Origin: CAYNFH01 sp964396385
GTDB taxonomy: Bacteria > Armatimonadota > Chthonomonadetes > Chthonomonadales > CAJBBX01
Length of the DNA stretch: 47,426 bases
Reading direction: 5' to 3'
Assembly (NCBI GenBank): GCA_964396385.1
Contig: CAYNFH010000021.1
Span: forward strand, 1-47,426
In this document: piece after piece, positions 30,659-37,739 of the stretch
How positions within the stretch are numbered: the stretch's first letter is position 1
Layout of the letters: every line of letters begins with the position of its first letter
Program-made: the position numbers and the translations under genes
The notes under the pieces: model-generated
Told to the model about the DNA's origin: nothing
What the model saw: the letters and a program-made list of their open reading frames with translations, nothing else
Databases searched by the model: none

Positions 30659-30999
30659 GTCGACGAGTCCGCGCTGACGGGCGATCTGGTGCCGCTGCCC
30701 AAGCTGGAGGGCGACCAGGTCTTCAGCGGCACCATCTGTCTGGCGGGCACGTTTCTGGTGTTCGCGACGGACGCGGCAGACGCGGTGATCACGGTGGAAA
30801 AAGTGGAGCTCGTGGCCGACACCATCGAGATCGGCCCGCGCATGGTGGGGTAGCGCGCCAGGGGATCATCCTGGGCATCGGCGCCAGCACCCTCTGCATG
30901 TTCCTGGCGCTGGGCGGCCTCTTCCCGCCCGCCGTGGGCGCCATGCTCCAGGAGCTCATTGACCTCGCCGCAATCCTCAACGCCATCCGGGCGCGCTGA
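30659..30999 (+). pseudogene. Relic of a P-type heavy-metal/cation ATPase
   Basis: 30659-30850 encodes VDESALTGDLVPLPKLEGDQ and VFSGTICLAGTFLV, the actuator-domain region of P-type ATPases (VDESxLTGE, then GTxNxxG); the catalytic DKTGT domain that should follow is absent and the text jumps to VELVADTIEIG. After TAG at 30851-30853, another frame gives ARQGIILGIGASTLCMFLAL, FPPAVGAMLQELIDLAAILN and AIRAR, the C-terminal membrane region of HMA-type pumps. So the gene has lost its N-terminus and phosphorylation/nucleotide domains and carries a frameshift near 30845. No start or ribosome site remains. It sits between the alcohol dehydrogenase and the feo genes. Confidence 0.8.
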
Positions 31000-31000
31000 G

Positions 31001-31549
31001 CTAGGGGCGCTCGTCCGGACAGCGCGTGGCTGAGGACGTGAGGCTCACTGCATCCTCCGAGACCACCGCACGAACCGGATCGCCGCCAGTCTGGCCGGTC
31101 CGTTGGGGGCGGACGGTGATTTGGCGGGCAGTCTCCTTGTCCAGCGCCAGTTCCGTGTGGCCGATGCGGACCACGTAGGAGGGGAACCGCTGGGAGAGCC
31201 GCAGCAACGCGCCGGGCAGGAGACCCAGGGCCATCAGCTTGGAGCGCTCGTGCTCGGAGGAGGTAGCGACCGTGAGCACCACGGCCCAGCCCCCCGTCCC
31301 TAGGTTCGCCAGCGGCATCTCAGGCGGGAGCTCCACCCCTCGCCGGGCGGCGCGACGCGCGGCCCACCGGCGCACCATCTTCACCAGGCCGGGCGTGCGC
31401 GGCATCTCGTAGCCGCAGCGCGGGCAGGGGATGTACCGGCACCCGGAGAAGAGCGCGCACTTGCCGCAGCTCCCCTCGGACGAGTTCTCCGCGAACTCGT
31501 ACGCGCACATCGAGCACCGAATCACCGTCTCCGCTATCTGCTCAGGCAA
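31001..31549 (-). CDS. feoA: FeoA-domain protein with an N-terminal Cys-rich (zinc-ribbon-like) region
   Basis: 182 residues, last gene of the feo run. TTG 31549 with GGAG ten bases upstream. Residues 12-50 have CSMCAYEF, CGKCALFSGCRYIPCPRCGY, i.e. about seven cysteines in CxxC pairs, which should bind zinc or iron. About residues 75-150 are a FeoA SH3-like fold (PLANLGTGGWAVVLTVATSS, LMALGLLPGALLRLSQRFPS, VVRIGHTELALDKETARQI). FeoA supports the FeoB iron(II) transporter from the cytoplasm. The Cys-rich head and the charged tail (about 30 residues) are extras; ordinary FeoA has about 75-85 residues. Confidence 0.85.
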   Translation of the reverse strand: MPEQIAETVIRCSMCAYEFAENSSEGSCGKCALFSGCRYIPCPRCGYEMPRTPGLVKMVRRWAARRAARRGVELPPEMPLANLGTGGWAVVLTVATSSEHERSKLMALGLLPGALLRLSQRFPSYVVRIGHTELALDKETARQITVRPQRTGQTGGDPVRAVVSEDAVSLTSSATRCPDERP

Positions 31550-31596
31550 GGTCGGGTAACTCCTGGATTTTCAATTTTGAATTGCCGAGAGGCACG

Positions 31597-32859
31597 TTAC
31601 AAGCGTGCATGGACGGCGGTTAGGACTACGTTCAAGAGGGCGCCGACGGCGATGGCGAACGGGAAGATGAACGCCGCCATTCCCCACGCCATCCTGGTGC
31701 CTTGCTCCTTCTTCACCATCATGAACTGGGCGATGCACGGCAGGAAGATGGTCAGCGTCACCACGCAGACCAGAAGCTGGCTGCCGGTCAGCATCCCCGT
31801 CTGCTGGATCCGGTAGAGCCCCGCCGCGCCGTAGTCCCTGCGGAAGAACCCGAACAGGAACGCCTCCGCCGTCTTGTCCGGCAGCCCCAGCAGATGCACC
31901 ACCGGAACCAGGGCCCGCACTGTGAGACTGAATAGTCCCACGAGCTGTCCCGCCCAGATGGCGATGCTGGCGATGATGAAGAGCGGGAACACCTCCATGA
32001 AGTACCACTGCAGCCGCGCGAACGTCTTGGCAGCGATCAGGAAGGTGGCAATGATCCGCTCGCGCCGGGTCTCCAGGATGCGGGTCCCGATGGTCGCCAT
32101 CGTATCGCACCCAAAACCGAGCACCATGGGGATCACCGCTTTGCCGTTGAGCCCAATCGACTTGAAGAGGCGGTCGATGAGCATGGCCAGGCGCGGTAGA
32201 TAGCCGGTGTCCTCCAGCACGGAGAACGCGAGGAAGAAGGTGCCGACGATGGGGAAGATAAGCGCCACGGCGTAGGTCACGCCGAGCGTCCAGATGCCGT
32301 ACTCGCCCACAAAGAGGCTGGAGAGCCAGTGCCAGGGCAGCAGCCGCTCCACGCGCACCGTCATCCAGGGGTTGAGGACCTTGCCGAAGAGGCCGTTCTC
32401 CAGCAGGTCCACCAGCGTCTTCCCCCCGAAGACGCCTACAAACTGGTACAGCCCGAACCAGAGCACCAGCGCCAGGATCGGGAAGCCCGTGATGGGCGAC
32501 ATGCAGAGGCGGCTCAGCCGCTCCGCCAATGAGACGCCCGGCACCGGCCGGTAGTCCGTAGCAAGCGCTGTGACGACCCGCGCGGCGTCCCTGCGCTGGA
32601 TGGCGACCGCCACGTCTGGCGCCTCTCCCAGCATCTCGCGCGCCTCGCGCACCGCCTGGAACACGGGAGTGGGGCCGTCCGGCTCCGTCTCCTCCACCAG
32701 CCGTTCGATGTCCCGATCGCCCTGGAGCAGCAGCATGGAGACCGTACGCCGCGTCACGCGGTAGTCACCGCGCAACCGGTCTTCGATGTGCGCGGCGGCC
32801 TCTTCCAGCGTTGGGCTATACGGACAAACTTCGTTCTGCCTGGATGCGAGCGAACTCAT
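31597..32859 (-). CDS. feoB: FeoB membrane-permease half (split FeoB)
   Basis: A 420-residue protein equal to the C-terminal part of FeoB. It begins with the helical spacer domain (TLEEAAAHIEDRLRGDYRVT, SMLLLQGDRDIERLVEE) and then eight or so membrane helices with gate 1 (VLGFGCDTMATIGTRILETR) and gate 2 (LLVCVVTLTIFLPCIAQFMM, FxxPC). The usual SCSARLP segment after gate 1 is replaced by AKTFARLQWYF. It has no GTPase domain; this is encoded by the overlapping upstream gene. ATG 32859 lies 44 bases inside that gene in another phase, with a weak ribosome site, so it is likely made by coupling or frameshifting. Imports ferrous iron. Confidence 0.88.
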   Translation of the reverse strand: MSSLASRQNEVCPYSPTLEEAAAHIEDRLRGDYRVTRRTVSMLLLQGDRDIERLVEETEPDGPTPVFQAVREAREMLGEAPDVAVAIQRRDAARVVTALATDYRPVPGVSLAERLSRLCMSPITGFPILALVLWFGLYQFVGVFGGKTLVDLLENGLFGKVLNPWMTVRVERLLPWHWLSSLFVGEYGIWTLGVTYAVALIFPIVGTFFLAFSVLEDTGYLPRLAMLIDRLFKSIGLNGKAVIPMVLGFGCDTMATIGTRILETRRERIIATFLIAAKTFARLQWYFMEVFPLFIIASIAIWAGQLVGLFSLTVRALVPVVHLLGLPDKTAEAFLFGFFRRDYGAAGLYRIQQTGMLTGSQLLVCVVTLTIFLPCIAQFMMVKKEQGTRMAWGMAAFIFPFAIAVGALLNVVLTAVHARL

Positions 32860-33421
32860 CGAGCATGTGCCTCAGCTCAGGTATGCCCCTGCCGGTCAGG
32901 GCGACAGTAGCGGCGACCGGAACGCCGAGCGCCTGGCTCAGCCGGTCGGTGTTTATTGTAAGGCCAATCTTCTCGGCCTCGTCCAGCATGTTGATGGCTA
33001 CGGCTACGGGCAGGCCGGATTCGATCAGCTCCATGGTGAAGACGAGCATCCGCTCCAGGTTGCGGGCGTCCAGAACGTGAAGCACGATGTCGGCCGGCTC
33101 ACGCAGCAGCAGAGAGCGGCCCACGCGCTCCTCCTCGCTGTGCGGCCGGAGCGAGTACATGCCGGGGGTGTCCACCACCTCAAAGAGGGTGCCGCCGATC
33201 CAGGCCTTTCCTCGCGAGAGCTCCACGGTGGTGCCGGGATAATTGGAGACGGTGACGTACCGGCCGGTGAGCCGGCCGAAGAGGACGCTCTTACCTACAT
33301 TGGGGGTGCCGACTATCATCAGCCGGCGGTGTGCGCGTTCCGTCTCGGGCAGCGCGTTGACACAGTGGGTGCCAGTGCGGCGCGCCCCCCGAAGGGCTTC
33401 GTAGAAAGGGATACGAGGCAT
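32816..33421 (-). CDS. FeoB GTPase-domain half (split FeoB)
   Basis: A 201-residue free-standing FeoB G domain. G1 GTPNVGKS (38-45), switch/G2 region VSNYPGTTVELSRG (G2 Thr in PGTT), G3 VVDTPGMY, G4-like INMLDEAEK (NxxD), G5 near VAATVALTGRGIPEL. N-terminal 37 residues are a short extension. After ARIQAERSLSV it stops just where the membrane half has already begun in another frame (44-base overlap). ATG 33421 overlaps the stop of a small membrane peptide gene as TGATG, fixing the start; the longer frame upstream is not needed. Confidence 0.88.
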   Translation of the reverse strand: MPRIPFYEALRGARRTGTHCVNALPETERAHRRLMIVGTPNVGKSVLFGRLTGRYVTVSNYPGTTVELSRGKAWIGGTLFEVVDTPGMYSLRPHSEEERVGRSLLLREPADIVLHVLDARNLERMLVFTMELIESGLPVAVAINMLDEAEKIGLTINTDRLSQALGVPVAATVALTGRGIPELRHMLDEFARIQAERSLSV

Positions 33422-33516
33422 CAGTTCACATAGGCCAGTAGGATCGCGGCCGCCAGGACCACGGCGTTGACAGCAACCAGTAGGATACCCGCATTCATTG
33501 TCTTGCGTCGGTCCAA
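33421..33516 (-). CDS. 31-residue single-helix membrane peptide at the head of the feo operon
   Basis: TTG 33516 has GGAGG (33525-33529) eight bases upstream. The product starts MDRRKTMNAGILLVAVNAVV and ends LAAAILLAYVN: four charged residues, then a 22-residue membrane helix with no charges. The stop overlaps the ATG of the FeoB G-domain gene as TGATG, so translation is coupled. Basic head and hydrophobic tail imply an N-in orientation. An internal ATG at 33498 would give only 25 residues and lacks a ribosome site. No family is recognised; it occupies the place of small Feo accessory proteins (FeoC, Cys-rich FeoB-associated proteins) but resembles neither (no cysteine, no winged helix). Confidence 0.6.
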   Translation of the reverse strand: MDRRKTMNAGILLVAVNAVVLAAAILLAYVN

Positions 33517-33937
33517 GTGTCAAGCCTCCGTTCATCAGAGGTTGAATCGAGCCGGGATAAATCCGAAGTCCCGGCTTCTGTTATGGATTCTACGGGAGGA
33601 GGGGCCGGACCGTCATCCGCGCTTTGGCGGATTTTGTTCGGTCCCGGTCTCGCGGCCAATCGATGCGATAGGGGGGCCCGGCCCACGCCAGGAGCGCTAG
33701 AGCGGTGGTTAAGACTGAAATACCCCGGCAGCCAAGTGTCGTGAGATGCATGCAGTAATCCTTGGGATCCGATGACGGCAGAGGTCCGCTCGCGTCTGGC
33801 CATGTTCCAGGTTCCAAGAGGCGCATGCACTCTGCTAGTGATACGCTCCCGCCCCTTATGGGTTCCGCTGCGCCAGGGTTGCAAGAAAGGCAAAGGATTG
33901 GCCGGAAATGCCGGCAAAGGAACTGGATGGATGCTCT
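33517..33937. other. 420-base gap upstream of the feo operon
   Basis: Presumed to hold the feo promoter. It has the feo ribosome site (33525-33529) and an inverted repeat at 33550-33576; I found no convincing -35/-10 pair and no coding frame that looks real. Confidence 0.5.
33550..33576. repeat. Inverted repeat AGCCGGGA/TCCCGGCT in the feo leader
   Basis: Eight-bp arms (33550-33557, 33569-33576) around an eleven-base loop, about 20 bases upstream of the small-peptide ribosome site. Could be a REP-like unit, an operator for an iron regulator, or a leader hairpin. It does not match a Fur box. Confidence 0.55.
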
Positions 33938-34636
33938 TCAACCTGTTTCCCGAGCGCGCTGTACGTCGCGCCACTCCGGCGAGGTCCACTCGCCATGATG
34001 GGCAATCCATCGTTCCCGATCTTTGGCGTCCATAGCAAATTCGAGCTCCCGCGAGGGCAGGGGCTCCTCCGAAGCGGCCGCCTCGCGGAGCCGCTCACCG
34101 GCCGCCCGTCCCATCCATTCCGGTAGAGTCCATCTAGTGTGCACTTCCAGAGCTCGGGATCCAAGCTTCGACCAACCCTCAGGCGTGTCCGCTGCGTCGG
34201 CGATCTGTTCTTCCGCGGTTCCGAACATGCCGTCGGACACTGTACACCGGGCGGTCAGTCGGACACACCGGTCCACTCGTACCGTGTGGAAGAGGTGACC
34301 CGGAGGGGCCGACCGATAGGAGCTATAAAGCGGTTCTCCGGGCGACAGAACGGCGACATCGCCTAGCCAGCGCTCCTCGAACTGGTCCGCTGTGGCGTCA
34401 ACCACAGTGCCGTCCGGCAGCTCGTTCCAGCAATGGATCCAGCAGACGCCGCCGTCCAGGAGCCGTAAATGGCCCCACCGGTATGCCCAGCCCAGCTCGG
34501 CCTCAATGGCCTCAGAGACCTTTCCACAGCGTCCATCGGACCGCCCGCTCTCCAGCCGTACGCGGCGGCGGATGGCGCGGACCCAGTCTATGTACTCCGC
34601 AACACCCATAGGCGTGTCGACATGGGCCCCGGTCAT
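33938..34636 (-). CDS. Papain/transglutaminase-like protein of unknown role
   Basis: A 232-residue protein. Three candidate catalytic positions appear in the order seen in papain-like folds: Cys in DGRCGKVSEAIEAELGWAYR, His in CWIHCWNELPDG, and Asp in TVVDATADQFEERW (a HxWN-x-DG-x-xDxTxDQF pattern I have seen in uncharacterised phage-type and bacterial proteins). The rest is hydrophilic with no membrane segment or signal peptide. Its ATG overlaps the stop of the thioredoxin-like gene (ATGA at 34633-34636), so both are co-translated. Substrate unknown. Confidence 0.75.
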   Translation of the reverse strand: MTGAHVDTPMGVAEYIDWVRAIRRRVRLESGRSDGRCGKVSEAIEAELGWAYRWGHLRLLDGGVCWIHCWNELPDGTVVDATADQFEERWLGDVAVLSPGEPLYSSYRSAPPGHLFHTVRVDRCVRLTARCTVSDGMFGTAEEQIADAADTPEGWSKLGSRALEVHTRWTLPEWMGRAAGERLREAAASEEPLPSRELEFAMDAKDRERWIAHHGEWTSPEWRDVQRARETG

Positions 34637-35283
34637 CGGTTGAGGGACATTGGTTTACTGGGAGAACCGAGTGCCTTCCGTAGCTCGCCGACAAAAGCCT
34701 GTCCGTCCAGTCGCGGAGCATCGGTCACCCTGCCGAGCTGGTGCTGCCAATAGACGGGCTTCGGCGGCTCTGCCTCCCACTTCACTCCCCGAGGATAGAT
34801 CAGGTATACGTCCCAAGCGGGAGTCAGCGGAGGCAGCCCGAGAGCCCGTGCGAAAGGCCATGCCAGTGTTCGCTTTGGGTCCCAGAACTGCCTGACCCGA
34901 CGATCCGGGATGAGGGCGGAGGTATCCGCGGTCGGCCCTTCCCGATCGGATCCAAGGATGGGCTCCCAGACTACGAACACCCGCACCGAACGATCATTCA
35001 CCTTAGCCAAGACTTTCTTTTGAATGACAGAGGCCCCCTGCCGGCACATCCCTCAAGTTGGTGAGAGAAGGAGCAAGAGGCGTGTCTTCTCGCTATCGCG
35101 GTTGAACGCGCTTCGAAGCTCCACAGGACCGTCCGAAAGCACCTTGACCGGAGAGGTTGTTGGCGCGGGCTCTGGAACACTCTTCGTCCTGTTTCCGGCG
35201 CTTTGTCGCGGCCCTGGACAGAGGACCGACAGCGCCGCGAAGGCGCACAATGCGTGGTTGATTCCTCCCATCAAGCTCCTCAT
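34633..35283 (-). CDS. Secreted thioredoxin-like protein, candidate selenoprotein (TGA = Sec77)
   Basis: The reading frame is continuous from ATG 35283 (GAGGG seven bases upstream) to 34633 except for TGA at 35055-35053, codon 77. Before it: signal-like NHALCAFAALSVLCPG and RSAFNRDSEKTRLLLLLSPT; after it: GMCRQGASVIQKKVLAKVN, then VRVFVVWEPILGSD, RVRQFWDPKRTLAWPFARAL and AWDVYLIYPRG. The TGA occupies the first position of a CxxC redox site, making Sec-Gly-Met-Cys (U77-C80), which is where thioredoxin-fold selenoproteins carry selenocysteine. A hairpin with G in its apical loop starts 11 bases after the TGA. TGA is an ordinary stop in neighbouring genes, so general recoding is excluded. The alternative is a nonsense mutation. 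With Sec the product has 216 residues. Confidence 0.72.
35026..35042 (-). promoter_or_regulatory. Candidate bacterial SECIS hairpin
   Basis: In RNA of the minus strand, GGCAGGG pairs with CUCUGUC (seven pairs including two G-U), three-base loop starting with GG. The stem starts 11 bases and the loop 18 bases after the UGA. Bacterial SECIS elements have a G in the first two loop positions at about 16-37 bases from the UGA, so the geometry fits. Confidence 0.5.
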
Positions 35284-35453
35284 CCCATATCCCTCACTGA
35301 ATTCTACCGTCGCCTGGCGCAGTTCCTCACTTCTCACCCATCCCCTATTAGCTATGACCTTTACAGATTGGAACCCGGCCGCCCGCTGTGGCGTCGTAAT
35401 GGGGCAGTCGCCGCTCCACCGGGGAGCGTGCGGCCACAGGAGGAACCATCACC

Positions 35454-35621
35454 ATGGCTTGCAACACCAACTGTTGCGCCGTCTGCGGCGCGGACATCGA
35501 TTCCAACAACCCACCGGCAACCACCTGGTTCCAGGGACAGCAGTACTGCTGCTGCTGTGACGAGTGCAAAGAGAAGTTCGACGGGAACCCGCAGATGTAT
35601 TCCCAGCGGGCGGCGGCGTAG
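35454..35621 (+). CDS. Small cysteine-rich YHS-like metal-binding protein
   Basis: A 55-residue protein: ATG 35454 with AGGAGG ten bases upstream. ACNTNCCAVCGADID, then TWFQGQQYCCCCDECKEKFD and NPQMYSQRAA. The CxxCG..., F-x-G-x-x-Y-x-FCC-x-x-C-x-x-x-F layout is that of YHS/TRASH-like domains, which bind metals such as copper or mercury, with extra cysteines (nine in all). It is divergent from the thioredoxin-like candidate selenoprotein and upstream of an ArsR regulator; a terminator follows. Metal identity is not evident. Confidence 0.75.
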   Translation: MACNTNCCAVCGADIDSNNPPATTWFQGQQYCCCCDECKEKFDGNPQMYSQRAAA

Positions 35622-35676
35622 AGCAACCGCTAGAGCAAGAAGCTAAAGTAGTAGAAGCGGCACGCTGACGGATGAG

Positions 35677-35711
35677 CCTCCTCTCCTGGAGCCTGGGAGA
35701 GGAGGTTTTTG
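35677..35711 (+). terminator. Rho-independent terminator after the YHS-like gene
   Basis: Stem CCTCCTCTC / GAGAGGAGG around CTGGAGCCTGG, followed by TTTTT. Confidence 0.88.
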
Positions 35712-35766
35712 CGTCGGGGCATTGGTGCGGTAATACTGGTTGGTTTACGGAACAATGAATGTTGTG

Positions 35767-35810
35767 TTTCGGCATAGTATCATGATTCCGTGATATATTC
35801 ATATAGCATT
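35767..35810 (+). promoter_or_regulatory. Possible ArsR promoter/operator
   Basis: AT-rich island in GC-rich DNA. TATCA-TGATTCCG-TGATA (35778-35795) is a perfect 5-bp inverted repeat, continuing into ATATTCATATAG. Candidate -35 TTTCGG (35767) and -10 TGATAT (35791). ArsR regulators usually bind such AT-rich palindromes over their own promoter. Confidence 0.4.
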
Positions 35811-35830
35811 CCCACGGAAGGACATGTTGC

Positions 35831-36223
35831 GTGGATTCACTTGTGCGCGGTAGAGCATGCGAGCTGTTCGGTGCGCTCTCTCATCCCGGGCGGCTGAAGG
35901 TGGTGGAGCTGCTGATGAAGGACGGCCAGCGCTCGGTCAACGAGATTGCGGCCGCCTTGAATGTAGGGCAGTCCTCCGCATCGCAATACCTAGGCCAGCT
36001 CACCCGGGCCGGCGTGCTGGTCGTGGAGCAGCGCGGCTCGGCACGGCTCTACCGCATCCGTGGCCCCCGCATCGTGCGCATCCTGGAGCTCATCGAGGAG
36101 TTCTGTCAGGTCCATCACCTCTACGGTCTGGAGGAGGAAGAGGCTGCCGATGGACGGCCGGCAGGCCCACACCTTGCGGCGGTCTCAAGCGCTGCAAGAG
36201 GAGCGGTCGATGCGGAGGTCTGA
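35831..36223 (+). CDS. ArsR-family transcriptional regulator
   Basis: A 130-residue winged-helix repressor. GTG 35831, AAGGA eight bases upstream. CELFGALSHPGRLKVVELLM is the ArsR helix 1-2 motif; recognition helix region NEIAAALNVGQSSASQYLGQ; wing RGSARLYRIRGPRI. The usual metal motif (ELCVCDL) is replaced by QRSVNEIA, so it is not a classic arsenic/cadmium sensor of the alpha-3 type. The tail is Ala-rich and overlaps the ClC gene by 14 bases, so it probably regulates that channel and itself. Confidence 0.88.
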   Translation: MDSLVRGRACELFGALSHPGRLKVVELLMKDGQRSVNEIAAALNVGQSSASQYLGQLTRAGVLVVEQRGSARLYRIRGPRIVRILELIEEFCQVHHLYGLEEEEAADGRPAGPHLAAVSSAARGAVDAEV

Positions 36224-37739
36224 TGGGTCTCATGGAGATGGTACCTCCGAGCTGCCCGTCTCAGCCTCAGCCATTCAGCCGGCCACGGCGCCCGACGCAA
36301 GCGGCGCTCCCGCAATCGTAACGGTCTCCGGGGTAGAGGAGCGCCCACCCGCGCCACCCGATGCAACCGCGGAGGAGTGGGAGGAGTACCGCTGGTACAC
36401 GGAGCATGCCGCGCTGCTGGTGACGACCACCAAGTGGGCGCTGCTGGGCGCCGTCGCGGGCATCTGCGTGGGACTGGGCACCAAGGCGTTCCTCTTCTCG
36501 CTCGCATGGGCTACGAACCAGACCGCGCGCCTCAACACCGGCTGGTTCCGTTTCTACGATCTGCTACCGCTGGCGCTGCCGCTCTGCGTCTGGCTCATTC
36601 GCACGTTCGCGCCGACGGCCAAGGGGCACGGCACGGAGGCGGTCATCACGGCGGTCCATACGCGCCACGGCCGGATCGACATCGTGGTCGCCCCCATCAA
36701 GCTGCTGGCTACCGTGATCACGCTAGCATTCGGTGGGTCGGTGGGCAAAGAGGGGCCGTGCGCGCAGATTGGAGCCTCCATCAGCAGCTTCTTCGCTGAC
36801 ATTCTGCGCCTCTCGGACGAAGACCGGAGGCGGCTGGTCATCTGCGGCATCGGAGCCGGATTCGCGGCTGTCTTTGGCACTCCGGTCTCCGGTGCACTGT
36901 TCGGCATTGAGGTGCTATACCTGGGCCGCATAGAGTACCCGGTGCTCTTCCCCTGCCTGGTGGCAGGGATTATCGCGCACCTGGTATGCGGCGTGAGCGC
37001 GCCCGTGCCCGGGCTGCATCAGGGCTTCGGGCGGCTGGGAGAGGTGGAGCTGATAGTGCTCACGGTGTGCGCGGGGGCGTTTTTCGGCATCGTGGCGCTG
37101 ATCCTCATCGAGACGATGCGGTTTCTGGAGAAGAGACTGCACAGGTTCGAAGGACGGCCGTACCTCCTGGCGGCGGCCGGCGGGGTGTTCCTGCTCGCCC
37201 TGTACCATACGTTAGGCGGGGCGTATGCAGGGCTGGGCGTGCCGCAGATTGAGAGCTCCCTGAGCGGCGTGTTCCATCTGACGCTGCTGGCCTTCGCCAT
37301 CAAGATCCTGGCGACCTCTGTGACGCTGGAGACCGGAGGCAGCGGCGGTATAGTTACTCCTCTCTTCTTTATCGGGTCCACCGCGGGCGCCGCGCTCGCG
37401 GCCGTGCTCCATCTGCCTCAGGGCGTCTTTGCCTGCTTCGGGTTTGTGGCGGTAGTAGCCGCCGCAGCGAACACGCCTATCGCCGCCTCCATAATGGGAA
37501 TGGAGCTCTTGCCGGGGCACATCGGCGTGTACGCCGCCCTCTGCGCCTGCACCGCTTACCTCATCGTGGGGCACCGGAGCGTCTATCCCAGCCAGTGGCT
37601 GGGCATCTCCAAGTCCGCCGGGTTAGAGCTGCCGCTTGACGTGCCGCTGAGCGAGATCACGCCGCGGAACATGCGCATAAGGCCGGGGAGCCTCACGGAC
37701 CGGCTCTATCGCCGCACCCACCGGCGGCGGTCCGTGTGA
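36210..37739 (+). CDS. ClC-family chloride channel or H+/Cl- antiporter
   Basis: 509 residues from ATG 36210 (AGAGGAG six bases upstream; overlaps arsR). After a 50-residue polar N-terminus come about ten helices. Filter motifs: KGHGTEAVI (the GSGIP site has become GHGTE), FGGSVGKEGPCAQIGASI (GKEGP, with Glu at the gate), and GGIVTPLFFIGSTAG (GxFxP equivalent), plus a Tyr-containing last helix region GHIGVYAALCACTAYL. The unusual GHGTE and IVTPLFF suggest altered ion selectivity; fluoride-type ClC cannot be concluded. There is no CBS domain. Membrane protein, co-transcribed with ArsR. Confidence 0.92.
   Translation: MRRSDGSHGDGTSELPVSASAIQPATAPDASGAPAIVTVSGVEERPPAPPDATAEEWEEYRWYTEHAALLVTTTKWALLGAVAGICVGLGTKAFLFSLAWATNQTARLNTGWFRFYDLLPLALPLCVWLIRTFAPTAKGHGTEAVITAVHTRHGRIDIVVAPIKLLATVITLAFGGSVGKEGPCAQIGASISSFFADILRLSDEDRRRLVICGIGAGFAAVFGTPVSGALFGIEVLYLGRIEYPVLFPCLVAGIIAHLVCGVSAPVPGLHQGFGRLGEVELIVLTVCAGAFFGIVALILIETMRFLEKRLHRFEGRPYLLAAAGGVFLLALYHTLGGAYAGLGVPQIESSLSGVFHLTLLAFAIKILATSVTLETGGSGGIVTPLFFIGSTAGAALAAVLHLPQGVFACFGFVAVVAAAANTPIAASIMGMELLPGHIGVYAALCACTAYLIVGHRSVYPSQWLGISKSAGLELPLDVPLSEITPRNMRIRPGSLTDRLYRRTHRRRSV

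Noticed and set aside
33495..34010. Open frames in the gap upstream of the feo operon
   Set aside because: Compositionally like shadow frames, no ribosome site, and they overlap the end of the 232-residue gene.
35053..35055. Genome-wide recoding of TGA as a sense codon
   Set aside because: TGA ends flgM, dppB, the small feo peptide gene and others at natural positions with coupled downstream starts; only this one TGA is embedded in a continuing conserved-looking frame.
36210..37739. Fluoride-specific (CLC-F) identity for the ClC protein
   Set aside because: The filter is altered, but the diagnostic CLC-F residues cannot be confirmed by eye and no fluoride riboswitch is visible upstream.
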